NCBI GenBank assembly: GCA_023846275.1
Contig: CM043877.1
Span: 17,900,607-17,964,606 of the forward strand
Reading direction: 5' to 3'
Source: Vanilla planifolia
Taxonomy: Eukaryota > Streptophyta > Magnoliopsida > Asparagales > Orchidaceae
DNA length: 64,000 nt
A program made the translations under genes and the position numbers. The notes beneath the pieces are model-generated. The model was not told the DNA's origin and did not search any database. It saw only the letters and a list, made by a program, of their open reading frames with translations. Positions 1 to 12,819 of the stretch are shown here, in pieces (position 1 is the first letter of the stretch; the number at the start of each line of letters is the position of its first letter).

Positions 1-361
1 AAAATATGATAAAAAAAATAAAATTATAACATTTAATAACTAGATTAATTTTTTACTAATTATGAATATTTTTGATATAATTCTTGAAACTTTAATTTGT
101 TATATTGATTTATGTCTACTGAGTTAGTATGAGTCAACACATATTTATTACATTTTTAAGAACATTATATGAGAGGCATGGAGAATGATGAGTAGTGTGC
201 AAGAAAAAAAAAAGATTTGGTTATTGTTGTAATAATTTAGAATATTTCGAAAACATTGTAAAACATATATCTTTATGTTATCTGTTTAACAGTTTCTTAG
301 ATATGTTTTATGTTTTCATAAAAATAAATTTGGCTTTGAAATAAACAAATTTATTTGCGTA
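1..361. other. AT-rich flank, intron or upstream region
   Basis: No ORF or motif is convincing. It is either upstream sequence of the first gene or an intron ending in GCGTAG at about 362. Confidence 0.4.
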
Positions 362-431
362 GAACAGAGGTCATTTGCATAACGAGTCGCTGGGTAGCCC
401 TTCATCCAAAGAGAGAACTGTAAAGTCCGAA

Positions 432-665
432 ATGAATTCCACCGAAGGAGCTGACAGCAGCAGCGGAGAGGAAGACGGGGATGAGGAGTGGAAAGCGGCG
501 ATTGGTTCTGTCAGTGCTGTTGACGCCTTTTCTACGGTTGGTTTCTCTAAATCCCAGACTGGGAGTAGCTGTGTGGACTGGTCGACGGATGGCCGCGCAA
601 TCCGAGGTGGTGGCAAGGAGGATAAGAAAGTGAAATCCCCTGGCCTCAAGCTGTATCAGATTAAG
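432..665 (+). CDS. Exon 1 (or first visible exon) of the acidic/basic plant gene
   Basis: This is a GC-richer island in AT-rich DNA. The frame encodes an acidic N-terminal segment and ends in YQIK at a GTAGG donor (666). Start choice: ATG 432 in the context GAAATGAA; the in-frame residues before it (from 363) could be leader or coding. Long antisense ORFs here are shadows caused by the codon composition. Confidence 0.65.
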
Positions 666-3600
666 GTAGGCCTCAATCTCCTTCATTGATAGCAAGATGT
701 TTTCTGGAAAACTTGGGAAAATTTTGAATGAATTTGTAAGGCTTATGTAAAAGAGTTTATTTCAAGTAACCTCATGAAGTACGATGAAGTTCTCTTCTCA
801 GGATGCTGCCCCAACATAGAGGCACGGGCGAGAATGATTGTTATGATATATTGAAAGCAGTGATGTATTGGTATAGGGCTTATAGAAAATATCTTTTTTC
901 TCAGTGACCTCATGAAGCAGGTGCACGTCCACACTGGGATTCGGTACCCGCTGCATTGCATCCATGGTAGATGTGGGAAATGAAATTGGTGAAGTCTCTT
1001 CTTGGGATAATGGATCTGGCTGGAGTTTTGATGATATAGATCTTTATGACATTGTATATCGAATGATGGAATTTCATGGAGATTAGCATGTTAATATTTA
1101 TTAAACTGCATTAAAAGTCCAAGTGCCAATAACAAAGAAGTCATTGGTAGCGAAGTAGAAGGTGCACAACCTAGAAAAACTTTTTAGTGGTAAACTAACA
1201 ATTATGGCATTCCAAACGATTATACCAAGATTCAACAAATATAAAGGTCGAATAAAATGTAGTGGAAACTATTCTTTGATACAGCACGATTAACATCTCT
1301 ACTTGCAAGCAGTTGAAGCAGCATAAGTTTCGCATGTCAAGAGGTTCAGTAATGGAGATAATGAAAACGAAGAAGTTCAGTAGTTGGATCATTTGATCTA
1401 TGCATTCGATTTTAGCTCCTCCATTAAAGGTTTCATGCTAAAATGCAAGTTTTTTGTTATGCATCCCAATTTGGTGGTGTTGATAAAGATTAATTGCCAG
1501 TTTGAACACCAAAATGTGGATGATAGAACCAATGTGAAATGCATAGGAAGAAAAAAGTTGGTGGGAGATGATTGAGATAGATGTTGTACAAAACAGCTTG
1601 CATAATTTGCTAGAATAAGCATCTCTTGTTGCATCCTAGGAATTTATGAATTGTAAGATTTAGATAAAGATAAATTTGGTGTTTATGCACTTTATAGACC
1701 ATTATGTCACATAATCGATTTTGTTTTATGCTTAGATAGATAGTCTATTCTAGAGACTATATATTTGTTGAGATATTTAATAAGAAAGTTTTATTCTAGA
1801 GAAAAGATTTTTATTTAATTTGTATTGACGTGGAAAAAAAGAAAAATGTATGGCAGAATCTCACAGGAGGTTTTTTTTGTAAATCCACATCTTGTTAAAT
1901 TCAAGACGAAATATTGCGGTGTTTATTTTTTATAATAATCTTATATTTGCTGGTTGATAAGATTAGAGAAGAGGATAAAGTAAAGTTAGAATTATAAATG
2001 ATGATTTTGGAGTCTAAGGGGTTTCATCTGTACTAGACATGATGTAATGCCAATTCATTCAATTTAAGCTTACGAATGGTATAGTTAGAAAATATAAAAT
2101 AAGATTTTCTTTTTCCTAAGCCTATCTTTCAAAAAGATAGAGAAACTATTGGATGGAAACATTATGAATTTAATATAGTGTTTTAACTTATTATATGATC
2201 GAAATATTTCATTCAAGATTAAAGATAAATTTTGTGAGATTGTAATGATATTAACTATGCTTTATGATAGTGAATATCAATTTGTGAATTTTAAACATTT
2301 AAACAGAATGCATGCTATATAGTTGAGGATGCTAAGAGGGATGAGTTTTTATGCTTGAAAGAATACGATTAGAAATGAGTGCATATAAAAGCTTGATATT
2401 ATAACATTTGAGATTAAGATTAGGAAAAGTTGACTTAATTGGTTCTTAACAAGTTATCCACAAGTTAGTTAATGCCCTTATTAGAAGAAGTGAGTTATTA
2501 AAACTTTTTTATTAACGGGGAAAAAAAACTAAAAAAGAAGTGAAAGGATTGTTAGAAAAGACTTATCTGTTTAAGTGTTATAGAATTTTAAATTTAATTC
2601 ATTCTATGTAGAATAAATTATTTATAATAATACCTGTAATTTTTACGAAATATAAGTTTGATATTTTTTATTGTATAGATAATTTTAGATAGTTTATTAC
2701 TAAAGTTATTCTTCTTGGTTTAGTTTTTATATTTAGAAAGATTTTCTCTCAAATTAGGATTATGAGAATAACTTATTACATTATCTATATATTCTCTTTA
2801 TATTCTCATATGATAAATAAGAGAAAAAGGTGGTTCTTCTTCCTAAATTTTACTTGATATCAAAGTAGCTATAGCATATAAGTTTTTACTTGTCCCATAA
2901 AGCTACAATAGTGTTGTCTTATTTTGTTCTATCTTACGATGCCTTCCTTTCCTATAGTGACAATGTGGAATGGAAGGAAATCATCAGTTTTTATGGCTGA
3001 GTTTCCATCTCGTTTTGCCCTTTCATTTTAATTTCTCTTGTGCTGCAATTGCTTTTTCCTGCAGTTGTTGCAAGTGTTTTCTTCCATCCTATCTTGGTTA
3101 TTGCTTCGTTGGTAAGCGGAGCCTTGGGTCCTTGCTTGAGGGTATTTGATTGCTTCAGTCAACTTGCATGCTATTATAATCACCTTTTTTCCATTGAGAC
3201 ATTGAAGGAGTGAAATTGGAGACCAACTTATTCAGTTTTTAGGAACTTCTTCATGCATAAGTATGTTCTTTTGGCTAAAAACATATCCTTTTCTAAATCT
3301 ATCCAAAACAATCCTTCTAAGGTCATCTCTATTTTTGAAATTCTTCCTCTAAATAACTTTGGAGAAAATGAATGTTGGGAACCAAACCACTACCTAGTAT
3401 TTGAGAAATTTTTTATAAGTCTATCGAGCAAAAAGTTGATAGAAAAACATATTGGGTTTCAAAATCAACATTCAAAGTACTCTTATTGAGAGCTCTACCC
3501 TTGTACCTTGGAATCACAGAATTAGTCACTTGACAGTCAAACATGAGAGGAAGACCTTAGTGTGACCACTGCAAAAGTTTAGGACACATTAAGGAAGATG

Positions 3601-6600
3601 GAAAATTTATGAGAAACCAGCAAATCTTAAATCTTTTTGATCTAATTTTGATAAATCATGGAAATCATGTCTTAATTGAGGACCATCAAGTCTCTTCAAT
3701 ACAACAATTTTCTTTTGAGCCACCACTATTTAGTAACGATCATGTAAAAGTTTTACAAGAGATGATCAAATAGATACAATATTTTACAAATCCTAACACA
3801 ATTTGTTTTGTCAAATTTTCTCAAAAATTCCAAATATTCGGGATAATTGTAGAATGTTTTGCTCCTCATGAGAAGATCATTCCCATATGCCTCTAGATTG
3901 TAACCCTCTAATTTCTAAATTCCATGGCAATCATCTTTTGATATTTGGCTCTAGCATTCTTGGTATCAGATCATTGGCTCAAAAATATAATTTTCTAAAT
4001 GCCTTAAATGCTAAAACTAATAATATAAATTCATGAATTATAGATTTAGGAACGTCTAATATGCGATTGATGATGCTATTATTTTGAAAAATTATAATCC
4101 ATGCTATGAGAATTTTACTGTTCATATAGTCAATGAAGCTTATCAAAAGTTGTAATAAGCTCTATTTTTATTTCAAAAGACTTATTTCTTACTTCTGTGT
4201 TATTGATCTCTAACTTTGGTTGAAATTTGTTAATTGTCAGTTAACTCACTCAAGAGAAAAATTGTATTTCTAAATTTTCAAAACGTTATTATGAATTTTA
4301 GGATATGGATTTGATGATGATGGGCTATACTGAATTGTATATTAGTCTTTGCTCTAATTCAACAACTTTTAAATACAATGCATTAAATAAATCTTCTTTT
4401 TATTAGTTTTAATAATGATGATATAACTATGTTATGACACTATCAATTAGGTCATCCTAACTTTTGTATTTTGTGAAACTTTTTTTCGTTAATCAATAAT
4501 AAAAATTCTAATTTTTTTCATTATGAGATTGATCAATTATCTAAATGTATTTCAAATTCTTATTTAAATCAATGTTATAAATCATGTCGTTTATTCTTAA
4601 TGATTTATAGTGATATATGAGGACCTTTAATGATTAACGATGTTATAGGTGTTAGCTGGTTTGTTTCTTTTGTTGATGATCATATTCAAATAAGTTATAT
4701 ATTTCTAATGAAAAAAAAAATTGACAGTTAGATTTTTAAAATCTTCAATAAAACGATCCAAACTAAATTTCAAGCCAATATCTAAGTTTTAAAATTGATA
4801 TATAAAAAATATTTTAAATCAATTCTTGATGATTACTTATTCAGTGAGGTAATAGTTCATCAAAATTTATTTTGATACATCCCAACAAAATAGTATTACA
4901 AAGAAAAAAATAAAAAACTTTTAGAAGTTGTTAGATCTCTTTTGTTCTTTACTCATTTACTTAAATTTTTTAGAGGAAGTTATCCTATTGTTGCATATTT
5001 GATTAATAGGATGCTTTCTCATTTCCTATAATTTCAAATACTTTGTCAATTTCTTTCTTATTCTTATCTTACTGCTTCTTATTTCTATTATTTTTTGAAA
5101 AGTATTTGATTGTTCTGTATTTTTTCATATCCATTCAATGTTAAAGCAAACTTGATCTTAAATCAATTAAATGTATTTTTTTTGAAAATATTCTTCTCAT
5201 CATAAATATTATAAATGTTATTCGTCAGTTACTAAGAAATTCTATAAATTTATGGATTTAATTTTCTTCAAAACTAATTCAATTATTCTAAATAGATTAT
5301 TTAGACGAGAATGATATATAGAATTACTATTTTAGAAAGTTGATAAAATTCTTTTAAGTCCAACTCCTTCTTTATTCAAACTCTATTATTCAATTCCTCA
5401 AATCTAATTAATTGAAAGAAAAACAATACTTATCTTTTTTCTATCTGAGTTATCAAATAGTTCAAATTTTGCATAATTTACTTAAATAAAAAAATTTATT
5501 GTCTTCTCTTAAAAAAAGAATAATAGCAATGAGACAATTGAATCACGAACACCATTAGAGTTAGTCTAGAAAGCTAAATTGAATCCACAATTATCTCAAA
5601 TTATACAATTTTTTTTTTAACACCAATCTTATATTTAAGAAGTCATTTAACAAAAATCTTGATATTTTTATTATAAATTATCCTATTTATAATTTTATTT
5701 CTATAAATTACTCTTACCAAGTTTCTATGTTTTTACTACAATTTTTAATAATATTGAGATTCTCACCAACATTAATGAAAATCTTGAAGTTTCAAAATAG
5801 AGAATCATTATATGAAAAAAATTAGTGCTTTGAAGAAAAATAAAACATAATATGTAGAGTTATTAAAAAGAAAATATATTATTAGCTATAAATGAATACT
5901 CATTTTAATGCAAGATAGAAGAAAGTGTGTTTTTGTTGCCAAACTCAACACAGTTAAAGTTTTGTTATTATTAGCAACTAACTTGGATTGGTCTCTTCAT
6001 CAATTAGATGTTAAAAATGCATTTTAAATGAAATATTAAAAAAAACATTTATATGAAGATCCCTTTAGGTTTGGAATTATAGACCAATGCTAATAAAGTT
6101 TGTAAACTTTTGAAGTCCCCATATGACATCAAGCTGTCTCCTCGAGCATAATTTGACAAATTTACAATAACCATTAAAAAGAATGGATACTCACAAAGCC
6201 AACTTGATTGTACAATGTTTTAAAGCATTTTTTTAGGTTAAAATAGCTATTATCATAGTTTATGTTGATGATATTATTTTAGTAGAAACTTATGTTGAAG
6301 ATTTGCATGTTCTCAAAGAAATCCTGGCCAAGGGATTTGAGGTCAAAGATCTAGAAGATTGCAAGTATTTTCTTGGGATGGAAATTACACAGTTAAGGAA
6401 AAAGATCATTGTCTTGTGATATAAGTATACATACGATCTTTTATAAGTATCAAGGTTGCGAGGATGTAAACTAACTGATATATCTCTCACATATTAGACC
6501 AACATTATTTCTTTGTTAGTATCGTGAACTAATTTATGAATAATCATTCTGAAGAACATATGAATACAATATTTTATATTCTTAGATGTGTTAAAATGAT

Positions 6601-9600
6601 ACTAGAAAGTAGACTCTTTTTTTACTGATTAACAAAAAGGAAAATTAAGATTTACACTTATATTGATTATGCTAATTCTATAACTAATTAAAAATCAACC
6701 TTAGGATACTATTTTTACCTATGTGGTAATCTTGTTTCTTGGCAAAGTTAGAAGTATTGTGTTGTAGCTCCCAAGTAATGTTAAATCTGAGTTCAGGTAT
6801 ATGGATTATGGCATTTGTGAAGGAATTTGGTTAAAACGGGTGTTAGTGTACCGAAGTTCCTAGTTGAAGGTTTTATGAAACTATGTTGTGATAATCATGC
6901 TACAATTTCTATTGATATTTTTTAAAAAAATTTCTTGATTATGAAAAAATAAAGATGTCGAGATTGATAGTCATTTTATAAAAAAGAAAATATTAGAGAA
7001 GGAATAATATAACCAGTTTGCATTCAAACAAAATTTCAAATTACAGATATTTTTACTAATGCTCTGCTATGGACAAACTTTGAAGATTTGAGATCCAAGC
7101 TAAGCATGCTCAATATTTATAGCTTAGCTTAAGAAAGAGTGTAGAATTTCAAATCTAATAATCCTATTTAAAATAAATTAGCTATAATAATAGTTATTAT
7201 TTTGTATTGAATTTGATTTTGATATTTGTGGTTATAAAGATAATTTTGGATAGTCTTTTATTAAAATTAGTTTCTTTACTTTAGTCTATCGATTTAGAGA
7301 ATTTTTTTTTAAATTAAGATTATGAGAATAGTTATTATAGTAGTTATTCTCCTTATATTTTCAATAATAAATAAGAAAAAAAATATGATTCTTTTCTCTA
7401 ACTTTTACAAATATTAAGATAAATTTGTTAATAAGCAAAGCTCCACTTTATTAGAGAATTCATATAGGCTTGTGTTAGACCCTAGTTAGTTTAAGACTTT
7501 TTTTGGGTAGTCTTGTTGTGTGAAAAAGTAAAGTTTGAATAATTTGAAATAGAGAAAGAGATTAAAATTTTTTTAACAAGTGCAAATTTTTTATAAAAAT
7601 TGTTTCATTTTTTTATGACCAAAGATTTTTACAAATAAACAATATTGAAAATCTTAACTTGATGTAAACACAAAAGACCACATCAAGGCTTTAGTTTATT
7701 CATTTTTTTAAAAGGTCCATTAGTCTTTGAATTTCTCATTTTGCAAGCTTGTATTACAAGGTTGATTGGTTATATTTTGAATCATATAAATGCAAGCCCT
7801 TTTTTGTAGAACTTCTTTCACTATTTTCACAATCAAAGATTTTTATAAATGAACAATATCGAAAGTCTTGACTCAGACACAAAAGACCTTATCAAAGCTT
7901 TAGTTTTTTCATTTTTTTAGAAGTAGTCAATTTTTCTTTGAATTTCATATGTTGCAAGCCTAATGATGGAAACTACTATGACAAGATTGATTGGTTGCAT
8001 TCTGAATTATATAAATCCAAAACTGACATATATTTTTTCTCCACTTTTTTATCACACAAATTAGAATAATTGCCTAGAAATTTTTGTGAAAGGTTAGCTA
8101 TTGGTAATTTGTAAAGAATGATAGAAGTTGTGAGAACCTACACTTCTAGCTATCATTAAATTATATACATTATGCAATGTTAAAAGGATCCCTCACTTTG
8201 ACACTCTTTGATTAGGAAAATGTGAGATAGATTTAGTTAGGCATTAGAATCTAAAAGTGTCATGCATAGTATTATATGTTGCAGTTTTTTTTCAAGAGAA
8301 TGGTTCCTACAAAAGTAGTAATATCCTCTTAGATTGCTTATTATACTAGAAAAGATTTTTCCCGACTTGGATTCTTTGAATTCTATGAGATTGTTGACAT
8401 TGCAAATGAGGTATCTTCATTCTCAAATTCCTTTTCTATGGAGGGTTAAGAATCCCTAATCAATTAATATTAGGATTGTTTACGAAAAGTAGGAAAAACA
8501 ATTTTGTTCCTCATTATTTCCTTATATTTTAAATTACCTAACTAAAGAATATACTAATAATTGGATAAATAAAATAATGAGAATGTGCTTTATTAATGAA
8601 AGCTATGTTGATCCTTATATGCATTCCCTAACAATTACTCAATGTCGATCATGCTAATGAGCAAAATAATCTATATATTTCTTTAGGCTTTTTCTCTTGA
8701 TAGAGAACTTAGTTGAATGGGGGCATTAGGCTAGTGGAGGTAGCAATGGTTTTTCTCAAGTGTTGGTGGTCTTAGAATCATTCAAAAGGATATCGTGTGC
8801 AAGATATCAACATGCAGTATGATGAAACTCCTTCCACCATTTATCTCATAAGCCTTAACAAGTAGCTCTAAGGGTATTTGTATGGGTCTCTTATTAGATT
8901 TTATATTCCTACAGATCATCCTAAAATTCTATGTGTGGTGTTACTATTAAGGAAAAGTCAATGACAAATTTGTGATAATAACTACATGTCTAAGATTGCT
9001 ACCATGCATAATGCTAGCAACTCGCTGTTAACAATTTTGGACCAGTAATAATCATCGTGCTAAAACCATTATGCCTATGCTTGATCTAAGATTAGCATAT
9101 CATGTCAACCATATCTTCTTGGTTAGCAACGTTTCTCAGTTTGGCTCTCTTATCCTCACGTCATCATCTTGGCACATCACATGGTTTCTTGGATTCATTC
9201 TTGAGACAGTTCACCCATCCTTTATACCTCTTGAGATATCATTGTAGACACAGCTTTAATACTCAAGATCTCTGGCTACCTATTGTGATGAATTTTTTGT
9301 CCCAAGTGCTTCATCCTTGTTGTTAATTTTGCATTCCTTAAGACCTTTTTGATGACCAGGTCTTCAATTGATATTTTTATCATCTATTATTTTTCTTCAA
9401 CCAAATATTCTATAAGGTGAAAGAGGCACTACGTGAACCTCCATGTCCTATAGATATGTTCTTAAGATGCTTATGCCAAATTTGAAAACCATTAAAAAAA
9501 TAAGAAAAGGAAGGAAACAGCATCTTGTTCTAGTGTCCAAATAGTATTAGCATGAGAGCAATTAAAAAGAAGTGATGAACAACCTCTAATATACTACAAA

Positions 9601-10897
9601 AACAATTATATTTACAAAGCCAGCCTTGTTAACGAGTATCTTCATAACGAGTAGCCCTTTACAGATCTCAATTTTGAAGAGGCAAATAATTGACAATAAG
9701 AATGAGCGTTAAGTGCTTTTAGGAGAATCTCCATATATTTTGTCCTTTATCAGAACTCAGAGATATCGGCAAGAACATGTCAGACCTATGGATACAACAA
9801 AGATAAAATTTTGGCATCAAACGATCCCCTTTAACAGAAATATTAGTCTTATCAGAAAAATTAAAATGGTTAAGAAAAGATAAACTAAAGATGAGAAATC
9901 TCATTCCGAAGATCAAATTAGGAATGGGTATTCGCTCCATTTGTTTTTCTTGTGTAGAAAACCAATTTACTTTGAAATGTAGCTAATTTTGATGATACTC
10001 TATTAAAACTTGGAGAATTTACTACCTTTTAGTTCAAAAAGGTCCTTGCCTTAGCTATTATATTTTCCTTTTTTTTATTTCTTTTGTACCGGCCTAATGT
10101 ATTTTTCATCAAAAGCAGTAGCTTTTGCTGTTCTGATCATCCTTCTGTTTATCTTCTGGTTTCTTAGTTAACTTTATGGGTCACAATAATGTTTTCTTGA
10201 TCTTATGATTTAAAGCACATTTATTTAAGTAGAACATATCCAATTAAGGGTTGTCATAGTTTGTTTTAAATTCAAGCCTGCCTTACTCGTATTATTATCA
10301 GGTGTGTAAATTTGTATCATATGTAAAACTTTATTTTTCTGAAGGACCTGTATATAGTTAGCTTTGGTATGAATCCTCTAATTGGATTACTCATGTTGCT
10401 ATTTATGATTCACACTTGTACCGATTAGTACTTTGGCATGTCTCTTACTTCCATCGTTTTGTCCCGGTAAAATTTAGTTCAGTCTTTAAGTTATAAAATG
10501 TACTAAATTACTTTTCGTTGCATGCCAGCAATTCTTTATGCCCTCATTTATATAGTTCCACATTGCAATTGCTTGAATGCTAGGCTCAAAAACTACTGGA
10601 GAACTTTTTGGACAAAAATATTGAAATGGTTAGAACTGATGGTCCTGCAAATAATGATCACCAATCAGATGGCGGATCGATCAGATTATTTAGGAAAGCC
10701 CCTCCTGGAATCAGACTAGAAAGAATAGGTATGTGCTAAACCTAGAATTTCATCACCATTGAGCGACAATGCAGCCTCTTTTTCTGACGTGATGAATTTT
10801 CCCAGATCCACATCCTAAACCAAAAAAGAAACCCAGAATTATTCCTGGAGAGGAGATTGACGAAAAATCGAAGATGGTAATATACACCTATACACAC

Positions 10898-10938
<41 letters not shown>

Positions 10939-11203
10939 CATACGTACGTACAGAAGTAGTTACTATGCTGATATCTGATTTCTTTTTAATTAATTGCAGT
11001 TTCGGAGGCAGATAAAGTCAGTTGCTGTTAATGGTCCTGATGTAGTTGCTGCTGCTATTCTCAATTGCGAGAAGTCATGGGCCAGATGGGAAGCTAAAGA
11101 GTTCGCAGCAAAGGAAGCAGCTAAGAAGGAGGAAGAAAGGGTTGCAGAACTGAAGAGAATCCGAGGGGAGAAGTGGTTGCCTTCAGTCGCGAGAGCTATG
11201 CAG
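432..11203 (+). CDS. Plant gene of unknown function, split by a TE-filled intron (3' end not found)
   Basis: A spliced reading frame can be assembled from four exons: about 432-665 (or from 362 if the AG at 361-362 is used as an acceptor), 10584-10728, 10806-10876 and 11000-11203. All junctions are GT/AG and phases agree (0, 1, 0). The product is hydrophilic and highly charged. It starts with a Ser/Glu/Asp-rich acidic segment (SSSGEEDGDEEWKAAIGS), then a Lys/Pro basic patch (PKPKKKPRIIPGEEIDEKSK), then an Ala/Glu/Lys-rich probable helix, and ends in RIRGEKWLPSVARAMQ. From memory this resembles an uncharacterised plant protein family; no function is known to me. Intron 1 is about 9.9 kb and holds a copia element. 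ATG 432 is the first Met; the open frame runs back to a TAG at 360-362, so an upstream exon outside the window is possible. Without splicing at 11204 the frame stops at 11311. Confidence 0.7.
666..2575. other. Intron sequence before the copia insertion
   Basis: Non-coding by my reading. The segment at about 740-960 is more GC-balanced and carries a twice-repeated CTCATGAAG motif (770s and 908-916). Short overlapping ORFs on both strands at 1384-1634 have no recognisable motif. Nothing else is supported. Confidence 0.4.
2576..2858 (+). repeat. 5' LTR of copia element 1
   Basis: It shares with the 3' copy the blocks ATTATGAGAATA, ATAATTTTAGATAGT-like and ATAAATAAGA. It begins TGTTATAG and its end merges with the primer site, so the right border is uncertain by a few bases. 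Confidence 0.75.
7140..7413 (+). repeat. 3' LTR of copia element 1
   Basis: It starts TGTAGAATTTC just after the purine tract and ends before TTAAG. It is visibly diverged from the 5' LTR, which points to an old insertion. Confidence 0.75.
7621..8022 (+). repeat. Imperfect direct duplication, two units offset by about 214 bp
   Basis: Unit 1 (7621-7795) and unit 2 (7835-8022) share AAAGATTTTTA, ACAAAAGACC, GCTTTAGTTT, TTTGAATTTC and TTGATTGGTT in the same order. Function unknown; possibly two LTR or TRIM remnants. Confidence 0.65.
8023..9379. other. Unclassified intron sequence
   Basis: A mixture of AT-rich DNA and a more balanced stretch at 8690-9330 with short plus-strand reading frames. 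No domain recognised; it may be a decayed transposable element. Confidence 0.35.
9380..9960 (-). pseudogene. LINE reverse-transcriptase C-terminal zinc-finger (zf-RVT) fragment
   Basis: Read on the minus strand through frameshifts, the order is FASSKLRSVKGYSL, then LTRLAL, then FNCSHANTIW. This follows the zf-RVT pattern of plant L1-type LINEs (a Leu/Arg-rich lead, a Cys/His region, then C-x-x-A-x-x-x-W). Heavily decayed; no intact frame. It may be a separate LINE copy from the one at 12-17.6 kb. Confidence 0.5.
9961..10583. other. End of intron 1
   Basis: AT-rich sequence with pyrimidine tracts, ending in a polypyrimidine-poor acceptor TGCTAG. No feature beyond intron sequence. Confidence 0.4.
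10584..10728 (+). CDS. Internal exon of the same gene (AQKLLENFLDKNIE...)
   Basis: The exon follows a TGCTAG acceptor and ends at AATAG|GTATG. Its reading frame gives AQKLLENFLDKNIEMVRTDG, then LFRKAPPGIRLERI, leaving one base (phase 1) that makes Asp with the next exon. An amphipathic leucine helix is followed by a Pro/Gly turn. Length and phases fit the flanking exons exactly. Confidence 0.7.
10806..10876 (+). CDS. Internal short exon of the same gene (basic PKPKKKPRI patch)
   Basis: The exon lies between a TTTTCCCAG acceptor and an AAGATG|GTAATA donor. It encodes DPHPKPKKKPRIIPGEEIDE and KSKM when joined to the preceding G. The Lys-rich stretch could act as a nuclear localisation signal; that is an inference from composition only. 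Confidence 0.7.
10881..10951. repeat. TA/TACA/TACG microsatellite in a short intron
   Basis: About 20 TA dinucleotides are flanked by CACA and TACGTACGTAC blocks, in the 123-bp intron between the two 3' exons. Confidence 0.9.
11000..11203 (+). CDS. Internal or last exon of the same gene (Ala/Glu/Lys-rich helix)
   Basis: It follows a TTAATTGCAG acceptor. It encodes FRRQIKSVAVNGPDVVAAAI, an Ala/Glu/Lys-rich coiled or helical segment (AKEFAAKEAAKKEEERVAEL), and RIRGEKWLPSVARAMQ. A GTTAGA donor follows at 11204. If that donor is not used, 35 more codons lead to a stop ending at 11311. A possible tiny next exon starts after TTTTTTAG near 11622, but I could not confirm the C terminus. Confidence 0.7.
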
Positions 11204-11999
11204 GTTAGATCTCTGAATTTTAAGAAGGTTCTGGCTTCTCCAGCACTATATGCTGTCAATATAATAAGGCTGCAAGTTTTCATTCCACATACCACCTGTT
11301 TGCTGGGTTAGAAAGATGAATCCTGAAGAAACTTTGGTTCGAACTGCATTGATTGTCATGTAATTCAACCTTGTTCAAATTACAAAACTTTTTAATTCAG
11401 TCTTTTTATAAATGCATGAATCTGTTATTTGATGTTTTAGGTTCCCTGCCTTTTCCTCTTTTCTTTTATTTTGAACCATCCGTTTGCTCTTGCTTGCTTT
11501 TCAAGGAAAAATGAAACTCTTCTAGGGCTTGACCAAAAGGATATCTTGGCGGGAATGTGTTTCAGAAGAAGGCTGTCATGTCCAGATAGCTTCTTTATAC
11601 ATGGTGCTGCGGCGTTTTTTAGGTTCGTGAGAAGGTAAAGCTAAGTTTTCTTATTACTTTTTATAAACAAAATTTATTTTTATATTATGGTTAGCAAAGA
11701 GTACATGACAATTGGAGCCTATGGAGTGTTCCACGCATATAAATCATACATTTTCCTTAGACATTGAGTTATCACGATTGAAAAATTAGATTACGGTGAT
11801 GCTCTTGGATGAATTTGAGACTTGTTCTATTTTGTTAGGCTTCGTATGGTGCATGGTGCATGTCCTATTAAATAATTGTATTAGTTTACTGAGTTAGAGT
11901 ATGCTCAGTGTAATAGAACGGTTGCGCTTCAACTGTTATAAATTGGCGTATTTGTCTAATGAAGAGTCAAGCATTTCGTCCAGTAGTGATAAGCGCAAA
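11204..11999. other. Sequence downstream of the last recognised exon
   Basis: It follows a GTTAGA donor. A possible acceptor TTTTTTAG and the frame VREK at about 11622-11636 may be a terminal or internal mini-exon, but no homologous ending was recognised. The remainder is AT-rich and non-coding. Confidence 0.35.
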
Positions 12000-12819
12000 A
12001 ATGAGCAGTGTTGGCTTCTCATCGTAGCAAGACGAAATTGCATTTGGCCAAGTTTGTAAATGCAACTTGGTGAACAATATCTAGGCTCAATCATTTTGAA
12101 ACAAATAATAATCGTACCAATTCGATGAAGTTTGTCATTCTACTTATTGTGAATGAACATATTTGTCATATCAGTGAAGTGAATTGAGCATTTGTTATGA
12201 TGAGAACAAAATTTGAACAATGCCAGTCATGCTTTATAATAGATTGAAGCAATAGTCGGCCAAGTTTGAAAAGCTACCTTTGTGAGCAATGCCATAGAAG
12301 ACTCATTTGTCTATAAATGATTTTCAATCGTATTAGTTAAATGTGGCTAATGATTGAGCATGGGGGAGAGGAAATGAAATTTTGTTAGTTACGATATGAT
12401 GGGTCGTTTTTGAATGTTGATATGGTACTTGCACCAATATTAAATTTAAGTATTGTATCAATATTCTCTAAGGGTGAACAAATTTTATACTTCGTACAAT
12501 GGACGAATGGAAAACAGATGAGTTTTTTCATATTTATAAGGGCCTTAATTGAAGTAAAACACTATAGTCATCTTATGTTTTTGCATTCTTCAATTGATTT
12601 GCCATTTTAGCTAAATTTCTAGCAACTTTGTTTATCTCCATATAAATGAAATTTCATTTCACAGAGAATGCATTAGGTTTTAACTTAATTTGTTGAATAT
12701 TATCAATGAGTTTATAATAAGGTTTGAAGCATTATTGAATCATTTTAATTAACGTAATGTAATTAAATTTAAGCTCAACTGTAGTGAGTTTATTGTTTTT
12801 GTACAATTCCAAACCTTTC

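Larger units (their letters stand above)
2576..7413 (+). mobile_element. Degenerate Ty1-copia LTR retrotransposon inside intron 1
   Basis: Two related direct repeats (about 2576-2858 and 7140-7413) start with TG and flank a decayed gag-pol. A degenerate initiator-tRNA-Met primer site (TGATATCAAAG) follows the left repeat at 2855, and a purine-rich tract (AAGAAAGAG) precedes the right one. Remnants in copia order: a gag zinc knuckle (CDHCKSLGHIKEDG, 3561-3602, last Cys lost), protease (IIDLGTSN near 4040), integrase (GPLMINDV, FVDDHIQISY, 4440-4720), reverse transcriptase (QLDVKNAF at 6003; YVDDIILV at 6262), and RNase H (near 6660). Many stops and frameshifts. The flanking 5-mers TTAAG (2571-2575 and 7414-7418) match as a target duplication. 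Copia rather than gypsy because integrase precedes reverse transcriptase. Confidence 0.85.

Noticed and set aside
371..695. Two antisense ORFs over the first exon
   Set aside because: They are mirror frames of a GC-rich coding exon, with no domain and no splice context on the minus strand.
3253..3489. 78-codon ORF as an independent gene
   Set aside because: It lies inside copia element 1, upstream of the gag zinc knuckle, so it is a decayed gag fragment at most.
8690..9330. Possible plus-strand gene fragment
   Set aside because: Short frames only, broken by stops. No family recognised.
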